From Phoronis australis (lineage: Eukaryota > Phoronida > Phoronidae), in contig NMRA01000380.1 of NCBI GenBank assembly GCA_002633005.1, positions 62,001-126,000 on the forward strand: a DNA stretch of 64,000 nt. The letters are read 5' to 3'. A model generated the notes under the pieces. The model did not search any database, was not told where the DNA came from, and was given only the letters and a program-made list of their open reading frames with translations. Position 1 is the first letter of the stretch, and every line of letters begins with the position of its first letter. The position numbers and the translations under genes were made by a program. This document shows positions 14,501-26,500 of this stretch, one piece after another.

Positions 14501-17500
14501 CTACCGACTTGGTGTTTGTCACATGTAAGCAAACAAATTTTGAACTAATTTAAAAGGAAGTAAACTTCGTTTCGAAGGCAACATAATATACATAACATAC
14601 AAGTATGAACCCAGTGATTTTTATCACTTGATCCTAATTTGACTTTCAGCCAAAACTCAGGTTCCATGTGCAGATGGCGGAAGCAAGTGCGGCCATTATG
14701 CCGTCTGCAAGAACAAACAATGTGTGTGTAGTAATGGTTACGTCATGGTTAACGGTGTCTGCAAACGTAAGTAAACCCCAACCAAAATGTTAATGTATCT
14801 TAATGAATTCGTATACTCTGACATTGACAAGAGTGCAATGAGGTTTTGTAATCATTCAAACCCTATTGGCGCAAAAATTTCAGTTACGCGTTTGTTTATA
14901 GCCAAGGACGAAGTGCCATGCAGTCAAGGCGGTACAAAATGTGGAGACCACGCCTCGTGCGAAGATAGATCCTGTACATGTGATTCTGACTATATTATGG
15001 CCGACGGCTTATGTATACGTAAGTTGAAACAACAATAAAGTACAAATTTGCTCACGTATAGTTAATGCATTGTTGTAACACAGGGATGAAGCGCACTGCT
15101 CAGGATTATTCTCATTAAAACGACGAATATAAGCTAAAATTTTCGGTCATGAATTGTAAATCCGACGGCTTCTTTTTACCTTAGTGCACCTGTTTCAAAT
15201 AACTGTCAACAAGCGAATGATCATCTACTTCAATGGATGTTTTGGAATAACATTCTCAGTAAATAAACGAGTGTACTTTGTATGTGTAGTATCAAATGCT
15301 TTATAGCCATAGATGAAATGCCATGCAACCTGGGTGGCACCAAATGCGGTTCTAATGCTGTATGCAAGGATGGCAACTGCGAGTGTGTTTCTGAGGACTT
15401 CATCATGATCGAAGAAGAATGCAAACGTAAGCACAAACAAAAAATTGTTTAGCGTTGCAACGTTTGTGGAAAGGGTTACACATGCTCACGTGACAGAACA
15501 CTTCAACAGTAGAAAATTTTACAGTTAGATATCAATTGTCCTTCTTTTGGAGGGGCCCTCCTACTTTTTGAAGGTTCGTATTTTGTCTAGCAACAACATC
15601 GGGATGACTGACTTTTTGACAAATGTGGCGATCGATCTTCATATAGTCAGGCCCTTGAGTATGAAACTTGGCTGCATATGGTCGTATTTCTCCAAATTAG
15701 TCGCTCAGTTAGATAATTCATTTCACTGGTACCACTAAAAAACATTTCTCTGGAATCTTATTTGTAGGAATTTTCATTACATCCCTTGTCAAATCCTAGA
15801 CCCAGATATTCCGTTTCTCGTTCCCTTTGTAGTAATGCTTGAACGTACATATTGGTGAGTGACATATAAAGTCTTCCTTAACAATGATGGTGACGCCTGT
15901 CGTTAACCATTGTTCTTGTTTAACTTTGATGGCGACGGATGCAGCAAAACTTGAAAGTGTTCAGCATGGAACTTGCACCAACAAATCTGATCACATAGAT
16001 TAAAAGAGCACTGTTGTAAACTGTTTATCAAAGAGCAATGGAGTATAATCTCAGAACAGTACATGGAGGTTTGCAATGACTTGATAATTGTTACATGTAA
16101 GCAACCATCTCTTACAATCACTTAGAACAGAAATAATTAACTGTTTGAAAGGTAATGCAATATACACAACATTCAAATACATGTATGAAACCAATACTCT
16201 TTTATCACTTAAGCTTCCTTTGATTTTACAGGCAAAACTAATGTTCCGTGCGCAGATGGCGGAAGTAAGTGCGGTCATTATGAAGTGTGCGAGAACAAAC
16301 AGTGCGTATGCAAGAATGGTTACGTCATGGTTAACGAGGTCTGCAAACGTAAGTAAAACACAACTGAAGCGTTAATGTAGCCTAATGAGTTCATTTACAC
16401 TGACACTGACAAGTTTGCAACAATCTTCCAAATCCTTTTGATGAAAAACCTTTTTTCGTTTATGCGTTTCGTTTTACTCAAAGACGGAGTGCCAAGCAGA
16501 CAAGGCGGTACTAACTATGGAGATAACTCTGTATGCAAAGATTAAGCTGTGCATGTGTTTCTGGATTGATTGTGTTTGGCGGTGAATGCAAACGCATGTT
16601 CAAACTAGAATAAAGTACGAGTTGAAACTTGTGGAATTTGCTTATTGTTGTGAAACAGGAAGGGGCTGCACTGCAATTGACCATGCATATTGGAAATCCG
16701 GTTACAAGTTGCAGTTTATGAACGTCAAGTTTAAATTGGGCGATTTCATTTTGTTTATGAATCTGATTGTTTTGTCTTAGTGTACGTGCTTTAAATAGTG
16801 ACGAACGAACATCATTATCGTTTACGTACATCAATGTTTCGGAATGATATTCTCAAAAATTAAAAAAGTATACTTTTTATGCCTAATGTCGACTGCTTTG
16901 TAGCCGTAGATGAAGTGCCATGCAACCAAGGCGGCACCAAATGCGGTTCTAATGCTGTATGCAAGGAGGGCAACTGCGAATGCGTTTCTGATGACTTCAT
17001 CATGATCAACGGAGAATGCAAACGTGAGTTCCAGTAAAAATTGTTTAGTTTGGCAACGTTTGTGGAAAAGCTTATGCATACTCACGTTATAGAACACTTC
17101 AACAGTAAAACTTTTTACAGTGAGAAACCAATTTTCCCGCTTTTGAAGGGGCCATCCTACTTTTTGAAGGTTCGTCATTTGTCCAGCAACTACATTGGAA
17201 TGACTGACTTTTTGAGAAACGTGGCAATCGATCTTCATATAGTCACGCCGTTGAGTACAAAGCTTGGCTGTATATGGTTGTCTTTCTCTACATTGCTCGC
17301 TCATTCAGATACATCATTTCACTGACAACACTAAAAAAATTTACCCGGCATTTTGTTGGTGAGAATTTTCATTTCATTCCTTGTCGAATCCTTGACTCAG
17401 ATATTCAGTTTTTTCGTTCCCTGTGTAGAGATGCCATATTAAACTGATTACTTATGTTAGAAAAAAACGTACCTGTTGATGCGTGACATATAAACTCTTC

Positions 17501-20500
17501 CTTAACAATGGTAGTGACGCCTGTCGTTAACCATTGTTCTTGTTTAACATCGATGGTGAAGGATACAGTCAAAACGTAAAAGTGTTCAGCATGGAACATG
17601 CGCCAAAAAATCTGTTCACAAAGATAAAAAGAGCACTGTTGTAACTTGTTTATCAAAGAGCAACGAAGTATAATCTCAGAACAGTACATGGAGGTTTGCA
17701 ATGACTTGATAATTGTCACATGTAAGCAACCATCTGTTACAATCCTTTAGAACAGAAATAATTAACTGTTTGAAAGGTAACGTAATATACACAACATTCA
17801 AATACATGTATGAACCCAGTATTCTTTTATCGCTTCAGCTTCGTTTGATTTTATAGGCAAAACTAATGTTCCGTGCGCAGATGGCGGAAGTAAGTGCGGT
17901 CATTATGAAGTGTGCAAGAACAAACAGTGCGTATGCAAGAATGGTTACGTCATGGTTAACGGGGTCTGCAAACGTAAGTAAAACACAACTGAAGCGTTAA
18001 TGTAGCCTAATGAGTTCATTTACACTGACACTGACAAGTTTGCAACAATCTTCCAAATCCTTTTGGTGAAAAACTTTTTCCGTTTACGCGTTTCATTTTA
18101 CTCAAAGACGAAGTGCCAAGCAGACAAGGCGGTACTAACTATGGAGATAACGCTGTATGCAAAGATTAAGCTGTGCCTGAGTTTCTGGTTTGATTGTGTT
18201 TGGCTGTGAATGCAAACGTATGTTCAAACTAGAATAAAGTACGTGTTGAAACTTGGGGAATTGGCATATTGTTGTGAAACAGGAACGCGCTGCACTGCAA
18301 GTGACCATTCACATTGGAAACCCGATTACAAGTTGCAGTTTACGAACGTCAAGTGTAAATTGGGCGATTACATTTTGTAAATGCATCTGATTGTTTTGTA
18401 TTAGTTTACGTGATTTAAATAGTGATGAGCGAACATCATTATCGTTTACGTCCATCAATGTTTCGGAATAATATTCTCAAAAATTAAAAAGTATTCTTTT
18501 ATGCCTAATGCCGACTGCTTTGTAGCCGTAGATGAAGTGCCATGCAACCAAGGCGGCACCAAATGCGGTTCTAATGCTGTATGCAAGGAGGGCAACTGCG
18601 AATGTGTTTCTGATGACTTCATCATGATCGAGGGAGAATGCAAACGTGAGTTCCAGTAAAAATTGTTTAGTGTGGCAACGTTTGTGGAAAAGCTTATACA
18701 TACTCACGTTATAGAACACTTCAACAATAAAACTTTTTACTGTGAGATACCAATTTTCCCGCTTTTGAAGGGGCCATCCTACTTTTTGAAGGTTCGTCAT
18801 TTGTCCAGCAACAACATTGGAATGACTGAGTTTTTGAGAAACGTGGCAATCGATCTTCATATATAAAGTCACGCCGTTGAGTACAAAGCTTGGCTGTATA
18901 TGGTTGTCTTTCTCTACATTGCTCGCTCATTCAGATATATCATTTCACTGGCAACACTAAAACATTTACCCGGCATGTTGTTGGTTAGAATTTTCATTTC
19001 ATTCCTTGTCGAATCCTTGACCCAGATATTCAGTTTTTTCGTTCCCTGTGTAGAGATGCCATATTAAACTGATTACTTATGTTAGAAAAAACGTACCTGT
19101 TGATGCGTGACATATAAACTCTTCCTTAACAATGGTAGTGACGCCTGTCGTTAACCATTGTTCTTGTTTAACATCGATGGTGAAGGATACAGTCAAAACA
19201 TAAAAGTGTTCAGCATGGAACATGCGCCAACAAATCTGTTCACAAAGATAAAAAGAGCACTGTTGTAACTTGTTTATCAAGGAGCAACGAAGTATAATCT
19301 CAGAACAGTACATGGATGGTTTGCAATGACTTGATAATTGTCACATGTAAGCAACCATCTGTTACAATCCTTTAGAACAGAAATAATTAACCGTTTGAAA
19401 GGTAACGTAATATACACAACATTCAAATTCATGCATGAACCCAGTATTCTTTTATCGCTTAAGCTTCGTTTGATTTTATAGGCAAAACTAATGTTCCGTG
19501 CGAAGATGGCGGTAGTAAGTGCGGTCATTATGAAGTGTGCGAGAACAAACAGTGCGTATGCAAGAATGGTTACGTCATGGTTAACGGGGTCTGCAAACGT
19601 AAGTAAAACACAGCTGAAGCGTTAATGTAGCTTAAAGAGTTAATTTACACTGACACTGACAAGTTTGCAACAAGATTTTGCGAATCTTCCAAATCCTTTT
19701 GGTGAAAAACTTTTTTCGTTTACGCGTTTCGTTTTACTCAAAGACGAAGTGCCATGCAGTCAAGGCGGTACTAACTATGGAGATAACGCTGTATGCAAAG
19801 GTTAAGCTGTGCCTGTGTTTCTGGTTTTATTGTGATTTTGGTGAATGCAAACGTAAGTTCAAACTAGAATAAAGCACGAGTTGAAACTTATGTAATGGAT
19901 ATTCATTGTTTTACATTTGGGATTTGTTGGTTTCAAACGGGATCTCTCAAGGCTTGTGTGTGTCAAATTTTACAAGTAACGCGGATGGTCATAACTACCC
20001 TGCTGTTTGTTTTATTATTAGTTGGTGGCACATTGTCACCCACCTTAACAGTTCAACATGTTATATAACTTTTGTAATTACTGATATCTGTAGTAGTTTA
20101 GTTTGTCGTAATTTATATGACTTTTTATCTCAACTACATGTGTTGTTTCACTGTAAACTAGCTTCGGTATCGCTTTGCAGTTAGCGCATATAAATTATAA
20201 CTAAAAATACGCTATGAAATGACTGCAGATTACTGTTTCCTTCATCAGCCAAGTCCGAGGTACCCTGTGCCAATGGCGGAACTAAATGTGGACCTAATTC
20301 AAGGTGCAAGAAGGGACGCTGTGTTTGCAAACGGGGTTACATCATGGTGGGAGACATTTGCAAACGTGAGTAACATTATATATTTTATCCACTAAAGAAG
20401 CAAAAGTTCTACGTGTACTTTAAAATGTGCTACGTTTTTTGTCTGTGTATCATTCAGGGATTTAGCTTCCAGACGATTCAGTTACTTCTTGATTGTTAAC

Positions 20501-23500
20501 ACCGTTGAAGGTACATGTAATCTAATGGTGAAGTGGCAATATTTTGTTTACAAAATTGCCATGTCACGTTTGCCAGTTGGACAACACGTCCATTCCCAGA
20601 GAAGTCTTTGTTTGAACGAGGTTCACTGTTTCAGCGAAACATGAAGTCCCTTGTAACGAGGGAGGTACGAAATGTGGAGCGAATGCTGCATGCGAAGCTG
20701 GACAATGTGTGTGCATCTCGGCTGACTTCATTGAGATAGACGGCGAATGCAAACGTAGGTATTTTGTAGTCTGTCTTCATTTTGCTCGAAGCCTTGTAGA
20801 GTTGCTTAATCCAAATTGTTTTTTGTAAAGAATGCGTGTCGAAACAGGTTTCTAACTCATGTCTGAAGAATAGTGTACACTCCCTTGTTGATTTATTTGT
20901 GTATTTGTTCATATTCTTGTCTTACTCTTTTGTAAAGATTTATTAAGAATCTGAATACGCAAAAAGAGCGCCCAATTTTTGTCCCCCGTGTGTGTTTTTC
21001 GTTTACAATTAATACGACAAAATGCATAAAAATGACTCCGTAGTTTAGTTCTGAATGCTTCCAGATGTACGTTTCAGTATTGATTATCAATGGATAGCGT
21101 TTCTTTAATGACGGTGTGCAGTATCAACAATCGTTCAGGGACTTTTCGTGATTTTTTAAGGTGGGACTCTACTAATTCTGCTCGACATTCCAGGCCATTA
21201 GGAAAAAAAACAAACAGGCTTACCATTTCAGGGCGATGGCGACCGTCTTTCATTTGAAATGTGAGCAAGTCCATCTTGTAAAACATGTGTAGCTATGAGT
21301 TTCGGTGAAACTCCTTAGCTCCATCGCGGAACGATGCCACTGACCTTCCATCCATATTTTACGTTTTTTGATGCCTTAGGAAAATCTAAAGTGCCATGTG
21401 CTGATGGAGGAAGGTTATGCCAGGACCCTAACGCTGAGTGCAAGAATAAAAAGTGTGTCTGTGTTGACGAATACATGATGGTTGACGGCGTTTGCAAAAG
21501 TGAGTATTTCTCCTCAATGCGAGCTCGTCACCGTTTCAGGGTTTGATTAGAAGAGTTATCAGTGATGCCAATCGTACACAAGCATCTTAGTATGCTTTCA
21601 CTTTGGTGTTTTCCATTGCCATTTAATTTTCTAAATTTTCGTTTGTTGGGGTAAGGACTACCCTGTTGAATGAATGTAACGCTTGCACCGAAGAGGCAGT
21701 TAAAGTAACGCCCAGGTGGTTTATTTTCATTAATTGTAGTCCAAAACCAGAGCATTTCATTTACACTAGTGTCACCCAATCTCGATCGTTTTCACCAAAA
21801 GTGTATTCTCTGGTCATTCATTCTGTTTACTCTCCAATGAAAAACTAACCGAACTTTCCCAACCTGAAGACGACACTATGGAATCATTACGCCCTCCTTT
21901 ATTCAAAATTCGTCAACGTTCTTTTGCACACACAGTATTGGCATGTTTGCTACATCACCAAAACAGACGTGCATATTAGCAATAAGGTTTGAAGGGGAAA
22001 TAGCACGCCCCTTCTGAATATTACACCCCTAGATGCGCTGCACACACGAAATGAAAGGCTACTTTGACGTGCTATTTGCTTAATCCGTAAACAAAAGAAG
22101 CCCGTCATAAAAACCCAGACGCTTTGAATTGCAACAATTAAAGCCGCAACCAGCAAAATACATTCAATTTGACAGTTGGAAAAATGATGGTGTAGGACGA
22201 GATGGTTCTGGCGAAATCCGCCCAACTTCCGAGAGCTCTTAAACTTTACCTGGTCATATCGAGTGTGAAGTTAAAATTGGGCACAAGCAAAACTCCTGTA
22301 CTATTTTGCCTTAACCAGGTTGTACACAGTCAGCAGTACGTCTATGTTAAAGTTATAAAGACACCAAATGACAGTGAGGTTAGTGACTGGGAGAGTACCA
22401 GCATGCAGCGGCAGATTTAGGGGGGTCAAGGGAATCATGCCCCCTAATATTCTCCCAAATTCCGTTTGGCAGTTCGGGGTGCGAATTTCTGAAGAACTAA
22501 ATGTTAAATAATATTTTGCCCTGTCTCCTCTAACTCAAAATCTTGAATCCGCCCCTGGCATGAGAGTGGTTTTCGAACTGATTAATAAGTGAATTCAAAC
22601 ATCAAGATGATTTCGATGTTTTAATTTAGAGATAACGGAAGTGCCGTGTGCTGATGGTGGTAGTAAATGCGGACCATTTTCCGTCTGCCAAAACTCACTA
22701 TGTGTCTGCATATCTGGTTACATCATGGTCGACGGTGTTTGCAAACGTAAGTATGTTTTGACCCTGAGTTCAGAGATGCAGAAATTGTGCCGATGCCACG
22801 GTTAAAACTTTTAATAAAGGGTACGCATAAAAGGCGATACATGTAAGTCTAACTTAAAAATATGTATATTGCTGTCCAAAAAAGATTTATTGTTCAATGT
22901 CCCGTTGTTCGAAGTACGAGAAGAATGAGTAAAGAATGCTGAACAGTTACAGAGAATTGATTGATATTGTTAACCACTTTTTAAATTTACATGTACATGT
23001 ACGGTTTACCTGAGTTTGTTTTATGAAACATGGCTGAAGGTCTACATGTAGGTCATAACTTCTAGCAAGGCGCCAGCGCTATAATCAAAGTAATGTAATT
23101 TTTAGGTCATTACTTTTGGTAACTTCTGAAAAATTATCGATTATTTTATATTTCGCAGACTTTTTGTTGTGAATTGAAATTAAATTATGAAACAGTCCAT
23201 AGATTTTAGTAACCTTTAAATTTTGACCTTCACCTTCCAGGTGTCTGTTCAAGAAACTATCAGTTCTCGGTAATTCAAAACCTGAAGCCAGAGATTTTGT
23301 ATTATTCTTGAGGATAAACGTTCGTCTGCCACGTCTGAAGAACTCCCCACATTGCATTGTACAGGCAATGTCTCCCACTATCCATAAACATGCACATTCA
23401 GTTTCTTCAGACTGAACAATTATTGGTCAGAATTGGTGGTCAGTAAACCACTAGAAATGTACTAAGTGATGGGAGCCCATCAAGCAAGCATTTCCGAGAA

Positions 23501-26500
23501 TTGTTCAAGTTTTCTTTATATTTTAGCTAAGGCTAATGTCCCCTGCAATAAAGGCGGAACAAAATGCGGTGCTAACGCTGTATGCAAAGACGGGAGCTGC
23601 GTCTGTGTGTCTGATGACTTCATTATGGTTGACGGCGATTGCAAACGTGAGTTTCTTTAATTTATGAATGATGAAAGCTGCGTCTGCGTTTCGCACACAC
23701 ACTGAGAGCGCAAACATATGTTTTATAACAAGTTCATTTACAAATAAATCTCTTTGTTGTTTTATGTAGTTGTGATGTTCTCGTACTATCATCTAAGCTC
23801 CAGTTCTGCGATAAGCAGACACCAAATCTCGCGGTAAAATTTCTCTGACGAGCGTAATTTAACCCACGCACGGACCAAAATTGCTTTAAATCCGTTAACA
23901 AGCGCTCGGCTTTGGTGTCTGTCGGTCCGTTTCTTAGGCTTAGGGGATCGTAGGTAAAATTAATAGGCACAACCGTGTAGTTTACTCTCTGAAATTGTCC
24001 ACACTACTTTCATTATGTGGGAAACCATTGAGTACATTGTACCTTATTCACTACTAACGTTACAGAATGCCATTGCACTATTTCGATTACCTCATGCTTT
24101 CAGCCAAAGAAACAGTTCCGTGTAGTGAAGGAGGGACAAAGTGTGGGTCAAACGCCGAATGTAAAGACGGGGCATGTGTGTGTATTTCTGATGACTTCAT
24201 TATGATCGACGGACAATGCAAACGTAAGTTATCTAGATAATTGTTGTATGCTTCATCAAAAGCACACGTACGTGTGTACAGACGGTCTGAAACCAGGTCG
24301 CAGGACCCCTTCTGCAGATGCGAATAAAAAAGACAATGCAAGTATGCTGTTTTAAAGGTATACGGTCCCTCAAACATATAGTTGTCCGCTCATCCTGGAT
24401 CCCTCAGTGATGTATAAGAGTTAGAGAATTCCGTCTCTTTAATATTGGAGTAAATTTATCTGATGGATACAAGGCGAAACAAAATGGCCGCCTCAGTTGA
24501 ATACCTGTTGTTTACTGGATTTAATGGTGGATTTCGGTTAATGAAGCGCAGTCTGTGAGCTAACTTGTAAAATTTGCTACCAACTCCAATGTCACGTAAG
24601 TAACAGCTATTCCACTATTTCGAAATCCGACAGGTAAAACAAAGGTACCTTGTGCTGACGGTGGGAGTTTATGCCAGGACCCTAACTCAGTGTGCAAAAA
24701 TGCGAACTGTGTCTGCGTTGACGGTTACATCATGGTTGAAGGCGTTTGCAAAAGTACGTAACTTTTTTAATTATTTAGCACAAATGATTATAGCTGATGA
24801 ATGATTCTAACATAGCCTTACAGCTATAATCTTGTCTACCCAGAGCACTCACCACAAAAATTTTTATTTACAATTCCAGAAAAAACCGAAGTGCCTTGTG
24901 GAGAAGGTGGGACCTTCTGTTCAGGCCCCAACACCAAATGTGAAAATAAAAAGTGCGTGTGCATTAAAGGTCACATCTTGATCGATGGCGTTTGCGAACG
25001 TGAGTAACTGGCAGTCATTCTCCTTTTTCTGTAAACTTGATATATGTATCTTTCGACGTACAAGACATCAATTTTTTACACAACACTTGACGAAAAACCT
25101 TGGAGGATGCGTGCAACGTATGTACGAAAATTATTCATCTCAACATTTCATGATTAAAAAACCTAACACCTGTGAACAGGTACTAAATTCAGCTGAATTA
25201 ATACTCCACATTTTAAAATTCGAACCATCTGCTGTACACAACTAGAACCAATATGTCAACAGATGTTACTCCTTAACACTGATGTACTTATTAATGTATC
25301 GGAAACTGGTTGCAGCTTTTGATGATAACTGGTTGCCTATATGTGGTTTCAGCGATAGATGAAGTTCCCTGTGCTCAAGGAGGCACCAAATGTGGAGCAT
25401 ACGCAGAATGTCAGAATGGGCGCTGTGTTTGCATTTCTGATGACTACGTTATGGTTAATGGAGACTGCAAGCGTATGTATAACACACTAACGTAAAGTTT
25501 ACACTATAATGTAATCGCACGCAATTTCTGGAACTGTGATTAGCTATTCCTAGCGTAGAACAACATATTGGCAAGTACGTATGCTTCTAGAACAAAACAT
25601 TGCGTGTGATAAAGTCATTTCCCAGTGGTCAAAAGTCTTTCCTTACTTTTGTTTCCAGCCAAGGACGAAGTTCCTTGCAGCCAAGGCGGTACAAAATGCG
25701 GACCACATGCCGTATGCAAAAATGGTGCGTGTGTCTGTGTTTCTGGCTACATTATGGTCGACGGAAAATGTGAACGTAAGTAATATGGCTGGATTTCTAA
25801 TGGTACAAGTAATTGGTCGAGGCATTGATTGACACAGGAGCCGATTTCGCATTAGTGTGTACCTTTCCCACTCCAGGTGGTACGGCACTACTTTGGTGGA
25901 TCGGACTGTTGCTACGTTCAAACGCTGCACACAATTTTTAATGAGTTTAACGGTCGTGACGCGTTCGGAAGGTGCCAACTCGCAATTGCGTGTGTTTAAC
26001 CTGCGCGGTACATGCATATATTGTAATGGAGATCAAAGTGTATTTGAACCTTTGGAAGATGTACAGGCTGAGTCCATTTTTTGACTGAACTATATACTTT
26101 GGACAACTTAACCGAACTTCGTCGTTAATTCCTGAAAAACTTCTCTTTCATTCCTTTTTGAAGTTAACATGTCCGATTAAATTAATTTTACCTGATTCTT
26201 AAGTACACGGTCGATAAAGGCGTTTTTTAAGGTAATATCAGATGCCAAAAAGCCAGGTAATTTTCCCGTATGAGTCCCATTGGTTCTTTTGTGACGTAGA
26301 TCACTTCTGGGAAATAAACGTTTCCGAAAGTCTTTCCATGGTCTCTTTAGGAAATTCCATACACCTCCGCGTCTAAGTGTCAATTTAAAGTACGTAATGT
26401 AACAGTAAGCAATTTACGATTATTATGTCTGTTTTCTACAACTTGCAATTGCTCATAGTTATTTGATTTTCCCAGATAAAAAGAATGTTCCTCGCGCAAA

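Larger units (their letters stand above)
14515..19885. repeat. Three-exon tandem duplication, four copies (last one truncated)
   Basis: Whole exon-intron units repeat. A shared CATGTAAGCAACCATCT-type start is seen at about 16094, 17719 and 19344, a period of 1625 bp. Exons 8, 10 and 12 keep the same 1625-bp spacing. The first, more diverged copy starts near 14515 and carries exons 5-7. Intronic blocks such as GGGGCCATCCTACTTTTTGA recur at 17149 and 18769, with a related form at 15551. Confidence 0.85.

Noticed and set aside
14515-19885. The regular spacing considered as a CRISPR-like or satellite array
   Set aside because: The repeated unit is a whole exon-intron segment of 1625 bp with protein-coding exons, so it is a segmental duplication.
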